From Salipiger marinus (GTDB lineage Bacteria > Pseudomonadota > Alphaproteobacteria > Rhodobacterales > Rhodobacteraceae), in the NCBI RefSeq assembly GCF_900100085.1, contig NZ_FNEJ01000030.1, forward strand, positions 1 to 58,102: 58,102 bases of DNA, in the 5' to 3' direction. Below are positions 24,709-34,835 of the stretch, in pieces. Below the pieces are notes generated by a model, which saw only the letters and a program-made list of their open reading frames with translations, made no database searches and had not been told where the DNA came from. How positions within the stretch are numbered: position 1 is the stretch's first letter; the number at the start of each line of letters is the position of its first letter. The translations under genes and the position numbers were made by a program.

Positions 24709-25599
24709 ATGATCGCCAAGCTGGAAATGTTCATTGCGCTGGCCCGGGAGCGGCATTTCGGGCGCGCGGCGCTGAGCCTTGGGGTCACGCAGCCCACGCT
24801 GTCGACCGGTATCCGCCAGCTGGAGGATCAGCTGGGCGTGAAGCTGGTCAGCCGGGGGTCGCGCTTTGGCGGGCTCACGCCGGAAGGCCAGCGCGCGCTG
24901 GTCATGGCGCGGCAGATCGTGGGCGATGCCCGCCGCCTGCGCGAAGAGATGCGCGCCTCGCGCGAGGGGCTGGCGGGCCATCTGCGGCTGGCGGTCATTC
25001 CCACCGCGCTGACATGGGGCTCGGCGCTGGCGGCGCGGTTCACGGCGCGTCATCCCAAGGTCAGCTTCACGGTGCTGTCGCGGGCCAGTGCCGACATCCT
25101 GTCGATGCTCGACGATCTGGAGATCGACGCGGGCATCTCCTATCTCGACAACGAACCGCTGGGCCGGGTCGTCACGCGTCCGCTTTACCGGGAATCCTAT
25201 CGGCTGGTCTGCCGTCCGGATCATCCCTTGGCCGGGCGGGCGGATCTGGGCTGGGCGGAGCTTGCCGAGCAGAAGCTGTGCCTGCTGACCCCGGAGATGC
25301 AGAACCGCCGCATCATCAACCGCCAGTTTCTGGAGGCGGGGCTGGCCCCTGCGGCAGCCATCGAGTCGAATTCCACCGTGGTGCTGGTGGCGACGGTGCT
25401 GCAGGGGCCATGGGTCACCATCCTGCCCAGCGATCTGGCGGCCTTTCTGACCGAGGGCAAGCCGCTGGCGCTGGTGCCGCTGCGGCAGGAGGCCGTGGCG
25501 CCGGAGGTCGGGCTGATCGCGCCGCACCAGCCGCCCTATACCCCGGTGCTGCAGGCGCTTCTGGACGAGGCGGGAGAGCTGGCGCAGGTGCCGGATTGA
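24709..25599 (+). CDS. LysR-family regulator next to the fds operon
   Basis: A 296-residue LysR regulator. The N-terminal helix-turn-helix is FGRAALSLGVTQPTLSTGIR, then QLEDQLGVKLVSRGSR; the effector domain starts GHLRLAVIPTALTWGSALAA. It is co-directional with fdsG, 92 bases downstream, and genes in this place in related bacteria (FdsR type) control formate dehydrogenase. ATG 24709 follows AAAGAGGGCAGC. The start is well supported because the helix-turn-helix begins directly after it. Confidence 0.9.
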   Translation: MIAKLEMFIALARERHFGRAALSLGVTQPTLSTGIRQLEDQLGVKLVSRGSRFGGLTPEGQRALVMARQIVGDARRLREEMRASREGLAGHLRLAVIPTALTWGSALAARFTARHPKVSFTVLSRASADILSMLDDLEIDAGISYLDNEPLGRVVTRPLYRESYRLVCRPDHPLAGRADLGWAELAEQKLCLLTPEMQNRRIINRQFLEAGLAPAAAIESNSTVVLVATVLQGPWVTILPSDLAAFLTEGKPLALVPLRQEAVAPEVGLIAPHQPPYTPVLQALLDEAGELAQVPD

Positions 25600-25691
25600 T
25601 AGGGATTCTTTATCGACTGACGGATCAACGCTATTGATTTAACAATGATCCGGGTGGCATCACCGGCGACATCCGCAAGGAGGAGACGCCG
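25600..25691 (+). promoter_or_regulatory. fds control region with LysR-type inverted repeats
   Basis: ATTG-ATTTAA-CAAT (25633-25646) is an inverted repeat of LysR-box type, and GATA...TATC (25598-25614) is a second. AAGGAGG stands directly before fdsG. The region is AT-rich compared with the genes on both sides. Confidence 0.4.
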
Positions 25692-26168
25692 ATGCGCCAC
25701 GTTGCCCCGCAGCCAACGGTCGAAGATATCGAGACCCTGATCGCGCCGTTTCTGGCGCTGGAGGGGCCGCTGCTGCCGATCCTGCACGCGCTGCAGGAGG
25801 AATATGGCCATATCCCCGCGCAGGCGCATGTGCCGGTGGCCGAGGCGCTGAACATCAGCCGCGCCGAACTGCATGGCGTCATCAGTTTTTACCATGATTT
25901 CCGCGACAAGCCCGCCGGGCGGCATGTGCTGAAACTGTGCCGGGCGGAAGCCTGCCAGTCGGTGGGCGGCGCTGAGCTGGCGGCGGAGACGCTGGCGCGG
26001 CTCGGGCTCGACTGGCACGGCACCACGCCGGATGGCGCGCTGACGGTGGAGCCGGTCTACTGTCTGGGCCTTTGCGCCTGCGCCCCGGCGGCGATGCTCG
26101 ACAACCGGGTGGTGGCGCGCGTGGATGCGGCCAAGCTCGACCGTCTGCTGGCGGAGGCACGGGCATGA
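25692..26168 (+). CDS. fdsG: NAD-dependent formate dehydrogenase, gamma subunit
   Basis: A NuoE-like 158-residue subunit with one [2Fe-2S] cluster. Ligands are in LCRAEACQSVGG and YCLGLCACAP. N-terminal helices (LLPILHALQEEYGHIPAQAH, LNISRAELHGVISFYHDF) match the 24-kDa complex I subunit. It passes electrons within the soluble FdsGBA complex that oxidises formate with NAD+. A strong AAGGAGG site precedes it and its stop overlaps the fdsB start (ATGA). Confidence 0.95.
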   Translation: MRHVAPQPTVEDIETLIAPFLALEGPLLPILHALQEEYGHIPAQAHVPVAEALNISRAELHGVISFYHDFRDKPAGRHVLKLCRAEACQSVGGAELAAETLARLGLDWHGTTPDGALTVEPVYCLGLCACAPAAMLDNRVVARVDAAKLDRLLAEARA

Positions 26169-27685
26169 AGCTGCGGGTTCCCATGGACAGCGCCGCCCGG
26201 GCGCTGGGCGCCGACGAGGTGGTGGACGCGCTGGTGGCTGAAGCCGGTCGGCGCGGGCAGCAGATCGAGGTGATCCGCACCGGGTCGCGCGGGATGGTCT
26301 GGCTGGAGCCGCTGGTCGAGGTGGAGATTGACGGCATCCGCCATGGCTATGGCCCCGCCGGTCCCGAGGATGCGGCGGCCATTCTGGACGGGACCAGCGT
26401 CAAGGCGCTGGGTCCGGTGGCGGATCTGGACTGGATGCGGCGGCAGACCCGGCTGACCTTTGCCCGGGTCGGCGTGATCGATCCGCTGTCCTTGGCGGAA
26501 TATGAGGCGCATGGCGGGCTGGCGGGGCTGCGCCGCGCGCTGGCCATGACCGGGCAGCAGATCGTGGATGAGGTCAAGCTTTCGGGGCTGCGCGGGCGCG
26601 GCGGCGCGGGCTTTCCGACCGGGATCAAATGGCAGACCGTGCATGATGCGGCGGGACCGCAGAAATACATCGTCTGCAACGCTGACGAGGGCGACAGCGG
26701 CACCTTTGCTGACCGGATGCTGATGGAAGGCGACCCCTTCACCCTGATCGAGGGCATGGCGATTGCCGGGCTCGGCGTGGGGGCGGCGCGGGGCTATGTC
26801 TATCTGCGGTCGGAATATCCCGATGCCATCGCGGTGATGCGCGGCGCGGTGCTGACCGCGCGCGAGGCGGGGCTGCTGGGTCGCGACGTGCTGGGGTCGG
26901 GCCGCGCCTTCGACATGGAGATCCGCGTGGGTGCGGGTGCCTATGTCTGCGGCGAGGAGACCTCGCTGCTCAATTCGCTGGAAGGCAAGCGGGGCGTGGT
27001 GCGGGCCAAGCCGCCGCTGCCCGCGCTGGAGGGCTTTCTGGGCCGTCCGACGGTGGTGAACAACGTGATCTCGCTGGCGACGGTGCCGGTGATCTTTGAA
27101 AAAGGCGCGCAGCATTACGCCGATTTTGGTCTGGGCCGGTCGCGCGGCACGGTGACGCTGCAGATCGCGGGCAATGTGGCGCGGGGCGGGCTGTTCGAAA
27201 CCGCCTTCGGCATCTCGCTGGGCGAGGTGGTCAACGATCTGGGCGGCGGCACCGCCTCGGGGCGCCCGGTGAAGGCGGTGCAGGTGGGCGGCCCCTTGGG
27301 CGCCTATCTGCCGGTGTCGCGATTCGATGCGGCGCTGGGCTATGAGGAACTGGATGCCAGCGGCGGGCTGCTGGGCCATGCCGGGCTGGTGGTGTTCGAC
27401 GACACGGCGGACATGCTGGCCATGGCGCGCTTTGCCATGGAATTCTGCGCGGTGGAATCCTGCGGCAAATGTACCCCCTGCCGCATCGGTGCGGTGCGCG
27501 GGGTGGAAACGCTGGACCGCATCGCCGCCGGGGATCCGGCGGCCCTGCCACTGCTGACGGACCTGTGCGAGACCATGAAAGACGGATCGCTCTGCGCGCT
27601 GGGGGGCTTCACGCCCTTCCCGGTGATGTCGGCGGTCACGCATTTCCCGGACGAATTTGCCCGCCTGAAGGAGGCTGCCGAATGA
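26165..27685 (+). CDS. fdsB: NAD-dependent formate dehydrogenase, beta subunit
   Basis: A NuoF-like 506-residue diaphorase subunit. The N-terminal part resembles a thioredoxin-like NuoE extension. The FMN/NAD site reads GLRGRGGAGFPTGIKWQ, then CNADEGDSGTFADR and GAGAYVCGEETSLLNSLEGK; the [4Fe-4S] ligands lie in ESCGKCTPCRIGAVRG. It transfers electrons from the iron-sulfur chain to NAD+. Start ATG 26165 overlaps the fdsG stop, and its stop overlaps the fdsA start. Confidence 0.96.
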   Translation: MKLRVPMDSAARALGADEVVDALVAEAGRRGQQIEVIRTGSRGMVWLEPLVEVEIDGIRHGYGPAGPEDAAAILDGTSVKALGPVADLDWMRRQTRLTFARVGVIDPLSLAEYEAHGGLAGLRRALAMTGQQIVDEVKLSGLRGRGGAGFPTGIKWQTVHDAAGPQKYIVCNADEGDSGTFADRMLMEGDPFTLIEGMAIAGLGVGAARGYVYLRSEYPDAIAVMRGAVLTAREAGLLGRDVLGSGRAFDMEIRVGAGAYVCGEETSLLNSLEGKRGVVRAKPPLPALEGFLGRPTVVNNVISLATVPVIFEKGAQHYADFGLGRSRGTVTLQIAGNVARGGLFETAFGISLGEVVNDLGGGTASGRPVKAVQVGGPLGAYLPVSRFDAALGYEELDASGGLLGHAGLVVFDDTADMLAMARFAMEFCAVESCGKCTPCRIGAVRGVETLDRIAAGDPAALPLLTDLCETMKDGSLCALGGFTPFPVMSAVTHFPDEFARLKEAAE

Positions 27686-30591
27686 AGGATTTCATCCTGC
27701 CCGCCGATGCGCGCGACATGGGCACCCCCGCACGGCAGGGCGCGCCGGTCACGCTGCTGATCGATGGCGTCGAGGTGACGGTGCCCGAAGGCACCAGCGT
27801 GATGCGCGCCGCGGCAGAGGCTGGCATTTCCGTGCCCCGGCTCTGCGCCACCGACAGCCTCGAGGCGTTTGGCTCCTGCCGTCTTTGCGCGGTGGAAATC
27901 GAGGGGCGGCGCGGCACGCCTGCCTCCTGCACCACGCCGGTCAGCGCCGGAATGGTGGTGCGCACCCAGTCCGAAAAGGTGCGGCGCATCCGCCGGGGGG
28001 TGATGGAGCTTTACATCTCCGACCATCCGCTGGACTGCCTGACCTGCTCGGCCAATGGCGACTGCGAATTGCAGGACATGGCGGGCGCCGTGGGGCTGCG
28101 CGAGGTGCGCTATACCGCGCCCGAGGCGGGGATGGTCACGCATTTCAAGGCACGCAACACCTCGGGCGAGGTCAATCCGGACTGGCGCCCCAAGGACGAC
28201 AGCAACCCCTATTTCAGCTATGACCCGTCGAAATGCATCGTCTGCAACCGTTGCGTGCGCGCCTGCGAAGAGGTGCAGGGCACCTTCGCGCTGACCATCG
28301 AGGGGCGCGGCTTTGACAGCCGGGTGAAGGCCGGAGGGCCGGAGGACGATTTCCTGACCTCGGACTGCGTGTCCTGTGGCGCCTGCGTGCAGGCCTGCCC
28401 GACCGCGACCCTGCAGGAAAAATCCGTCATCGAACTGGGCACGCCGGAACGGTCGGTGGTGACCACCTGCGCCTATTGCGGGGTCGGCTGTTCCTTCAAG
28501 GCTGAACTGCAGGGTGACCAGCTGGTGCGCATGGTGCCGTGGAAGGACGGCAAGGCCAATCGCGGCCATAGCTGCGTCAAGGGCCGCTTCGCCTATGGCT
28601 ATGCCGCGCATCGCGATCGCATCCTGTCGCCGATGATCCGCGACCGCATCGAAGATCCGTGGCGCGAGGTGTCATGGGACGAGGCGCTGCGCTTTGCCGC
28701 CGACCGGATGCGCGGCGTGCAGCAGACCTATGGCGCCAAATCGGTGGGGGTCATCACCTCCAGCCGCTGCACCAACGAAGAGGCCTATCTGGTGCAGAAG
28801 CTGACCCGCGCGGTCTTCGGCAACAACAACACCGACACCTGCGCGCGGGTCTGCCATTCGCCCACCGGCTACGGGCTGGGCCAGACCTTCGGCACCTCGG
28901 CGGGGACGCAGGATTTCGACAGCGTCGCCCATACCGATGTGGTGCTGGTCATCGGCGCCAACCCGACCGACGGCCACCCGGTCTTTGCCAGCCGCCTGAA
29001 GAAGCGGCTGCGTCAGGGCGCGCAGCTGATCGTCATCGACCCGCGCCGGATCGATCTGGTGAAATCGCCGCATGTGCGCGCAGCACATCATCTGGCGCTG
29101 ACGCCGGGCACCAATGTGGCGGTGGTCACGGCGCTGGCCCATGTCATCGTCACCGAAGGTCTGATGGACGAGGCCTTCATCCGCGAGCGCTGCGACTGGG
29201 ACGAATTCCAGCATTACGCCGAATTTGTCAGCGAAGCGCGCCACAGCCCCGAAGCGGTGGCGCTGCTGACCGGGGTCAACGCGCAGGAGCTGCGCGCGGC
29301 GGCGCGGCTTTTTGCGACGGGGGGCAATGGCGCGATCTATTACGGGCTGGGCGTGACCGAACACAGCCAGGGATCGACCACCGTCATGGCCATCGCCAAT
29401 CTGGCGATGCTGACCGGCAATGTCGGGCGCCCCGGCGTGGGGGTGAACCCGCTGCGCGGCCAGAACAACGTGCAGGGCAGCTGCGACATGGGATCTTTCC
29501 CGCATGAACTGCCGGGCTACCGGCATGTGAAGGGCCCGGAGGTGCGCGACATCTTCCAGCAGGCCTGGGGCGTGGAGATCGACCCGGAGCCGGGCCTGCG
29601 CATCCCCAACATGCTTGACGCGGCGGTGGCGGGCAGCTTCAAGGGGCTTTACTGTCAGGGCGAGGACATCCTGCAGTCCGATCCCGACACCAAACATGTG
29701 GCGGCGGGGCTGGCGGCCATGGACTGCGTCATCGTGCATGACCTGTTCTTGAACGAGACGGCGCATTACGCGCATGTCTTCCTGCCCGGCAGCAGCTTTC
29801 TGGAAAAGAACGGCACCTTCACCAATGCCGAACGGCGCATCAACCGCGTCCGCAAGGTGATGGCGCCCCGCAATGGGCACGAGGACTGGGAAGTGACGCA
29901 GCTTCTGGCCAATGCCCTGCTGGAGGGCACCGGGCGCCCGCTCTGGTCCTATACCCATCCCGAACAGATCATGGCGGAGATCGCCGCCACCACGCCCAGC
30001 TTCGCGGGCGTGAGCTATGATCTGCTGGACCGGCTGGGATCGGTGCAGTGGCCCTGCAATGACGACCATCCCGAAGGCACGCCGCTGATGCATGTGGACG
30101 GGTTCATGCGCGGCAAGGGCCGCTTCATCGTCACCGAATATGTGGCGACGCATGAACGCTCCGGGCCGCGCTTCCCGCTGCTGTTGACCACCGGGCGCAT
30201 CCTGTCCCAGTATAACGTCGGCGCCCAGACCCGGCGCACCCATAACGTGCTGTGGCACGAGGAGGATCTGCTGGAAATCCACCCGCATGATGCCGACAAC
30301 CGGGGCGTGAAAAACGGCGACTGGGTGCGGCTGGCCTCCCGCGCGGGGGAAACGACGCTGCGCGCCACGGTGACCGACCGGGTCAGCCCCGGCGTGGTCT
30401 ACACCACCTTCCACCATCCCGACACGCAGGCCAACGTGATCACCACCGATCATTCGGACTGGGCCACCAACTGCCCCGAATACAAGGTGACGGCGGTGCA
30501 GGTGAGCCCCTCCAATGGCCCCACCGAATGGCAGGAACGTTACGCCGCGCAGGCCGTGCAGGCGCGCCGCATCCTGCCCGCCGCGGAATGA
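27682..30591 (+). CDS. fdsA: NAD-dependent formate dehydrogenase, alpha (Mo) subunit
   Basis: The catalytic subunit, 969 residues. The N-terminal [2Fe-2S] domain has CRLCAVEIEGRRG; the His-Cys cluster region includes CLTCSANGDCELQDM; two [4Fe-4S] sets follow (CIVCNRCVRACEEVQG, CVSCGACVQACPT). The Mo-bis-MGD domain begins TTCAYCGVGCSFKAELQ and holds the Mo ligand Cys in TCARVCHSPTGYGLG, so this is a Cys, not selenocysteine, enzyme. The molydopterin-binding C-terminus has LTTGRILSQYNVGAQTRR. It oxidises formate to CO2. ATG 27682 overlaps the fdsB stop. Confidence 0.97.
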   Translation: MKDFILPADARDMGTPARQGAPVTLLIDGVEVTVPEGTSVMRAAAEAGISVPRLCATDSLEAFGSCRLCAVEIEGRRGTPASCTTPVSAGMVVRTQSEKVRRIRRGVMELYISDHPLDCLTCSANGDCELQDMAGAVGLREVRYTAPEAGMVTHFKARNTSGEVNPDWRPKDDSNPYFSYDPSKCIVCNRCVRACEEVQGTFALTIEGRGFDSRVKAGGPEDDFLTSDCVSCGACVQACPTATLQEKSVIELGTPERSVVTTCAYCGVGCSFKAELQGDQLVRMVPWKDGKANRGHSCVKGRFAYGYAAHRDRILSPMIRDRIEDPWREVSWDEALRFAADRMRGVQQTYGAKSVGVITSSRCTNEEAYLVQKLTRAVFGNNNTDTCARVCHSPTGYGLGQTFGTSAGTQDFDSVAHTDVVLVIGANPTDGHPVFASRLKKRLRQGAQLIVIDPRRIDLVKSPHVRAAHHLALTPGTNVAVVTALAHVIVTEGLMDEAFIRERCDWDEFQHYAEFVSEARHSPEAVALLTGVNAQELRAAARLFATGGNGAIYYGLGVTEHSQGSTTVMAIANLAMLTGNVGRPGVGVNPLRGQNNVQGSCDMGSFPHELPGYRHVKGPEVRDIFQQAWGVEIDPEPGLRIPNMLDAAVAGSFKGLYCQGEDILQSDPDTKHVAAGLAAMDCVIVHDLFLNETAHYAHVFLPGSSFLEKNGTFTNAERRINRVRKVMAPRNGHEDWEVTQLLANALLEGTGRPLWSYTHPEQIMAEIAATTPSFAGVSYDLLDRLGSVQWPCNDDHPEGTPLMHVDGFMRGKGRFIVTEYVATHERSGPRFPLLLTTGRILSQYNVGAQTRRTHNVLWHEEDLLEIHPHDADNRGVKNGDWVRLASRAGETTLRATVTDRVSPGVVYTTFHHPDTQANVITTDHSDWATNCPEYKVTAVQVSPSNGPTEWQERYAAQAVQARRILPAAE

Positions 30592-31421
30592 CCGGCGTGC
30601 CGCCCGTTCCCCCGGTGCAAAGCCGGGCCGGGCTGGCGGTGCGCCGCGACGGCACGCGGGCGCTGTGCCGCAGCCTGCCCGAAGAGGTGCCGGTGGCGCT
30701 GGTTTTTGACGGCACCACGCAGGCGGTGATGATGGCGACCCCCGCCGACATCGCCGATTTCGCCATGGGCTTCGCGCTGAGCGAGGGGATCGTGACCGAC
30801 CCCGCGCAGATCCGCGAGATCGAGGTGGTGGATCAGGCGGCAGGGATCGAGGCCCGCCTCTGGCTGACCGAAGAACGCGGCGAGGCGCTGGCCGCCCGCA
30901 GGCGGGCCATGCTGGGGCCGGTGGGCTGCGGGCTCTGCGGGATCGACAGTCTGGAACAGGCGCTGCGCCCGCTGCCGGTGCTGCCCGACAGCGGGCTGCG
31001 GCTGACCCGGGCCGAGGTTGCGCAGGCCACGGAGGCGCTGCGCGACTTTCAGCCGCTGCATGACCAGACCCATGCGGTGCATGCCGCAGGCTTCCTGCGC
31101 CCCGGCGAGGGCATCGTGACGGTGCGCGAGGATGTGGGGCGGCATAACGCGCTCGACAAGCTGATCGGCGCGCTGGTCCGCGCCGGGACCGATCCGGCGC
31201 AGGGTGCCGTGGTGCTGACCAGCCGCGTGTCGGTGGACATGGTGCAGAAAACCGTGATGGCGGGCTGCCCGGTGCTGATCGCCGTTTCCGCCCCCACCGC
31301 GCAGGCGCTGCGCGTGGCCGAAGCCGCCGGGCTGACCGTTGCGGCCTTTGCCCGTGCCGGGGCCTTTGATCTTTACGCCGCCCCCCACCGCATCATTCAC
31401 GGAGAAGCGGATGTCGCCTGA
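30588..31421 (+). CDS. fdsC: FdsC, FdhD-family sulfur-transfer/chaperone protein
   Basis: A 277-residue FdhD-family factor needed to make formate dehydrogenase active, probably by handling the Mo cofactor and its sulfido ligand. The family motifs are ADIADFAMGFALSEGI, the Cys loop VGCGLCGIDSLEQAL, REDVGRHNALDKLIGALV and VLTSRVSVDMVQKTVMAGCP. Its ATG overlaps the fdsA stop and its end overlaps fdsD, so all five fds genes are translationally coupled. Confidence 0.95.
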   Translation: MTGVPPVPPVQSRAGLAVRRDGTRALCRSLPEEVPVALVFDGTTQAVMMATPADIADFAMGFALSEGIVTDPAQIREIEVVDQAAGIEARLWLTEERGEALAARRRAMLGPVGCGLCGIDSLEQALRPLPVLPDSGLRLTRAEVAQATEALRDFQPLHDQTHAVHAAGFLRPGEGIVTVREDVGRHNALDKLIGALVRAGTDPAQGAVVLTSRVSVDMVQKTVMAGCPVLIAVSAPTAQALRVAEAAGLTVAAFARAGAFDLYAAPHRIIHGEADVA

Positions 31422-31632
31422 AAAAATGGTCATGATGGCCAACCAGATCGCCACGTTTTTTGCCACCCAGCCCGGCACGGACGGGGCGGAGCGGGTCGCC
31501 GACCACCTCAACGATTTCTGGGAGCCCCGGATGCGGGTCCAGCTTCTGGACCATGCCGGGGCAGGGGGGGCGGGCCTGCATCCGCTGGTGATGCAGGCCA
31601 TGGTTCACGTGAAACGCCCGGCCGAGGCATAA
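31411..31632 (+). CDS. fdsD: FdsD, formate dehydrogenase delta subunit
   Basis: A 73-residue protein with the pattern of FdsD (MVMMANQIATFFATQPG, ADHLNDFWEPRMRVQL, HPLVMQAMVHV). It supports FDH assembly or stability. It starts within the last codons of fdsC and is the last gene of the operon. Confidence 0.92.
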   Translation: MSPEKMVMMANQIATFFATQPGTDGAERVADHLNDFWEPRMRVQLLDHAGAGGAGLHPLVMQAMVHVKRPAEA

Positions 31633-31643
31633 CCGGGCCGGGC
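31616..31643 (+). terminator. hairpin at the end of fdsGBACD
   Basis: GCCCGGCC (31616-31623) pairs with GGCCGGGC (31636-31643) across the fdsD stop codon. There is no T-run, so it may slow degradation or act as a weak or Rho-linked terminator. Confidence 0.4.
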
Positions 31644-31651
31644 AGGGGGGC

Positions 31652-31897
31652 TTAGCCCTGCTGCCGCTCCAGCGCGTCAAGCCGCGCCTTCAGCGTCTCG
31701 TTTTCTTCGCGGGCCTTCTGGGCCATGGCCCGGACCGCGTCGAATTCCTCGCGGGTCACGAAATCGCGATCCGCAAGCCAGCGGTCGACCAACGATTTCA
31801 GCGCGGTTTCCGCCTCGGCGCGGGCGCCCTGGGCCACGCCCATGGCATTGGTCATCAGTTGGGACAGGTCGTCAAAGACCTTGTTGCGCGTCTGCAT
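31652..31897 (-). CDS. ubiK: UbiK-family accessory factor (BMFP domain)
   Basis: An 81-residue protein with two helices. [20 protein letters not shown] is the amphipathic N-terminus, and the C-terminal part ([24 protein letters not shown] [20 protein letters not shown]) is a coiled coil ending in DALERQQG. UbiK-type factors assist ubiquinone synthesis in the UbiJ/UbiK complex; the BMFP fold is known from Brucella. ATG 31897 was chosen because it begins the conserved region. It converges on the fds operon and is divergent from lgt. Confidence 0.85.
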   Translation of the reverse strand: MQTRNKVFDDLSQLMTNAMGVAQGARAEAETALKSLVDRWLADRDFVTREEFDAVRAMAQKAREENETLKARLDALERQQG

Positions 31898-31992
31898 GGC
31901 TTTCTCCAGCTTGGAACTTGCCCTTAATATGGGCCGCCGGGCCCTGCGCCACAAGGTTGACTTCACCGCGAAACTCCCGGCACACATCGCGC

Positions 31993-32880
31993 ATGAAAGC
32001 CGCCATTCCCTTTCCCCCGCTCTCGCCCGAGATCTTTTCGATCTCGCTCGGGGGCTTTGACTTTGCGCTGCGCTGGTATGCGCTGGCCTATATCGCGGGC
32101 ATCCTGATCGGGTGGCGGCTGGCCGTGGCCGCCGTGCGCCGACCGGGGCTATGGCCCGCCCAGACCCCGCCGATGACGGCGGGGCGGGTCGAGGAACTGC
32201 TGACTTGGGTCATCCTTGGGGTGATCCTTGGCGGGCGCCTCGGCTTCGTGTTGTTCTATCAGCCCGCCTATTACCTGAGCCATCCGGCCGAAATCCTGAT
32301 GGTCTGGCAGGGCGGCATGTCCTTCCATGGCGGTCTGCTGGGGGTCGTGCTTGCCGGTCTGGGCTTCTGCCTGAAACATGGCGTGCCGCTGGGATCCGCC
32401 GCCGACATGATGGCGCTGGCCACCCCGCCGGGCCTGCTGCTGGGGCGGCTGGCGAATTTCATCAATGCCGAGCTTTGGGGCCGTCCCACCGATCTGCCTT
32501 GGGGCGTGATCTTTCCGGGCGAGGCGGCGCAGGCCTGCGGGCAGGCGCTGGGTCAGGCCTGCGCGCGCCATCCCTCGCAGCTTTATGAAGCGGCGCTGGA
32601 GGGGCTGATCCTTGGCGCGCTGCTGCTCTGGCTCGCCTTCCGGCGCGGCGCGCTGAAAATGCCGTGGCTGGTGGCGGGCGTGTTCTTCGCGGGCTACGGG
32701 CTGGGGCGGTTTCTGGTGGAATTCGCCCGCCAGCCCGATGCGCAGTTCGTGACCGAGGGCAACCCGCTGGGGCTGGCGCTACATGTCGGCGGCTGGGGCC
32801 TGACCATGGGGCAGATCCTGTCGCTGCCGATGATCGCTCTGGGGCTGGCGCTGGTCTGGACGGCGCGGCGGCGGGCATGA
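31993..32880 (+). CDS. lgt: prolipoprotein diacylglyceryl transferase
   Basis: An inner-membrane enzyme of 295 residues that transfers diacylglycerol from phosphatidylglycerol to the lipobox Cys of prolipoproteins. Seven hydrophobic segments are visible. The hallmarks are [43 protein letters not shown] with the essential His, and the Lgt signature [23 protein letters not shown] 31993 begins the conserved N-terminus. Its stop overlaps the next start (ATGA). Confidence 0.96.
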   Translation: MKAAIPFPPLSPEIFSISLGGFDFALRWYALAYIAGILIGWRLAVAAVRRPGLWPAQTPPMTAGRVEELLTWVILGVILGGRLGFVLFYQPAYYLSHPAEILMVWQGGMSFHGGLLGVVLAGLGFCLKHGVPLGSAADMMALATPPGLLLGRLANFINAELWGRPTDLPWGVIFPGEAAQACGQALGQACARHPSQLYEAALEGLILGALLLWLAFRRGALKMPWLVAGVFFAGYGLGRFLVEFARQPDAQFVTEGNPLGLALHVGGWGLTMGQILSLPMIALGLALVWTARRRA

Positions 32881-33941
32881 GCGCGCTGCTGCCGCTGCTG
32901 CAGGCGCGCCTGCGCGCCGAGGGCCCGATGACCGTGGCGGAATACATGATGCTGTGCCTGCAGCATCCGCAGCATGGCTATTACACCACCCGCGATCCGC
33001 TGGGCGTGGCGGGTGATTTCACCACCGCGCCGGAAATCAGCCAGATGTTCGGCGAAGTGCTGGGCCTCTGTCTGGGGCAGTGCTGGCTGGATCAGGGGCG
33101 GCCCGCGCGCTTCGTGCTGGCGGAACTGGGGCCGGGACGCGGCACGCTGATGGCCGATGCCCTGCGTGCCCTGCGCGGCGTGCCGGGCTTTCTGGACGCG
33201 GCAGAGCTGCATCTGGTGGAAAGCTCGCAGCACCTGCGCGCCGAACAGGCCAGCCGGCTGCAGGGCGCCGCCCCCGTCTGGCATGACGGGCTGGACACGC
33301 TGCCCGAGGCCCCGCTGTACCTGCTGGCCAACGAATTTTTTGACGCGCTGCCGGTGCGGCAGTTCCTGCGCGACGGCTCGGGCTGGCGCGAACGGGTGAT
33401 CGGTTTGCGCGAGGATCAGCTTGCCTTTGGCCTGACCGAGGTCACGCCGCAGGCAGTGCTGGAGCCGCGGCTGGCCGACACGCAGGACGGCGATCTGGTC
33501 GAACGCTGCGCCCCCGCCGAGGCGCTGACCGGCGAGATCGGGCGGCGCATTGCCGAACAGGGCGGCGCCGCGCTGATCGTTGATTACGGATCCGACCGCA
33601 GCCTTGGCGACACGCTGCAGGCGGTGCGCGCCCATGCCAAGGTGCCGGTGCTGGCGGATCCGGGTCAGGCCGATCTGACCGCGCATGTGGATTTTGGCGC
33701 GCTGGCCCGGGCCGCCGCCCCGGCCTGTGCCAGTGGCGCCGTGCCGCAGGGGGTGTTTCTGGAACGGCTTGGCATCACGCAGCGGGCGCAGGCGCTGGCC
33801 CGCAGGCTGGACGGTGCGGCGCTGCAAAGCCACATTGCCGCACATCGCCGGTTGACGCACCCCGATGAAATGGGAAGGCTGTTCAAGGTGCTGGGGTTAC
33901 ACCCGCGATCCGCACCGCCGCCGCCGGGACTGACCGAATGA
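32877..33941 (+). CDS. MidA/NDUFAF7-like SAM-dependent methyltransferase
   Basis: A 354-residue class I methyltransferase whose mitochondrial counterpart methylates a complex I subunit. Motifs are [34 protein letters not shown], the SAM loop [15 protein letters not shown], and [15 protein letters not shown]. Coupled by ATGA to lgt upstream and pgeF downstream, the usual order in alphaproteobacteria. The bacterial substrate is not known. Confidence 0.9.
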   Translation: MSALLPLLQARLRAEGPMTVAEYMMLCLQHPQHGYYTTRDPLGVAGDFTTAPEISQMFGEVLGLCLGQCWLDQGRPARFVLAELGPGRGTLMADALRALRGVPGFLDAAELHLVESSQHLRAEQASRLQGAAPVWHDGLDTLPEAPLYLLANEFFDALPVRQFLRDGSGWRERVIGLREDQLAFGLTEVTPQAVLEPRLADTQDGDLVERCAPAEALTGEIGRRIAEQGGAALIVDYGSDRSLGDTLQAVRAHAKVPVLADPGQADLTAHVDFGALARAAAPACASGAVPQGVFLERLGITQRAQALARRLDGAALQSHIAAHRRLTHPDEMGRLFKVLGLHPRSAPPPPGLTE

Positions 33942-34693
33942 CGCTTGACTACATCACTTCGCCGCTGCTCGATCCGCTGCGGCATGGCTTCTTCACCCGC
34001 AAGGGCGGCGCCTCCTCCGGGATTTTCGCCGGGCTGAACTGCGGCCCCGGATCCTCGGACCAGTCAGAGATCGTGGCGATCAACCGCGCCCGCGTGGCGG
34101 CAGCGATGGATCTTGCGCCCGAGGCGCTGGTCAGCGTGACGCAGGTGCATTCGCCCGATGTGGTGACGGTGACCGCGCCGCTGCCCGATCCGCGCCCGCG
34201 CGCCGATGCCATGGTCACCGCCACGCCGGGTCTGGCGCTGGCCGTGCTGACCGCAGACTGCCAGCCGGTGCTGTTTGCCGATGCCGAGGCAGGCGTGATC
34301 GGCGCCGCCCATGCGGGCTGGCGCGGCGCCATGGCCGGGGTGCTGGGCGCCACGGTGGACGCGATGCTGGCGCTTGGCGCCAGCCGCAGCGGCATCCGCG
34401 CCGTCATCGGCCCCACGATCAGCCAGCGCGCCTATGAGGTCGGGCCGGAATTTCTGGAGGATTTCGTGACCGAGGATCCGCAGAATGCCCGGTTCTTCGC
34501 CGGGGGGCAAGGCGACCGGCTGCATTTCGATCTGCCCGCCTATGGTCTGCATCGCCTGCGCGACGAGGGGATCGAGGCGGAATGGACCCGGCACTGCACC
34601 TATGCCGATCCCGACCGCTTCTATTCCTACCGCCGGTCCTGCCACGAACGGCACGCGGATTATGGCAGGCTGATCTCTGTCATCCGCCTTTAA
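33938..34693 (+). CDS. pgeF: peptidoglycan editing factor PgeF (YfiH/laccase-like)
   Basis: A 251-residue protein of the multicopper-polyphenol-oxidase/YfiH family, which removes wrongly incorporated amino acids from UDP-MurNAc precursors. The metal site is in TQVHSPDVVTV, VLTADCQPVLFAD and IGAAHAGWRGAMAGVLG (H, C, H). GPTISQRAYEVGPEF and the C-terminal SYRRSCHERHADYGRLIS are also typical. It overlaps the methyltransferase stop. Confidence 0.93.
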   Translation: MTLDYITSPLLDPLRHGFFTRKGGASSGIFAGLNCGPGSSDQSEIVAINRARVAAAMDLAPEALVSVTQVHSPDVVTVTAPLPDPRPRADAMVTATPGLALAVLTADCQPVLFADAEAGVIGAAHAGWRGAMAGVLGATVDAMLALGASRSGIRAVIGPTISQRAYEVGPEFLEDFVTEDPQNARFFAGGQGDRLHFDLPAYGLHRLRDEGIEAEWTRHCTYADPDRFYSYRRSCHERHADYGRLISVIRL

Positions 34694-34835
34694 GCAACAA
34701 ATCGCAACAAACCGGGTCGGGTGCAGGGAGTGTCTCTGTCCCGACCAAGATGTGCCGCATTTGGCGGCGAAACTGCGGAGACTGGGCACAGGCCACCGGC
34801 CCCCGCACAAGAAAAACACGAGCACGGAGCAGACC

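Noticed and set aside
28800-28900. Selenocysteine at the FdsA active site
   Set aside because: The Mo ligand position reads TCARVCHSP with a normal Cys codon and no in-frame TGA.
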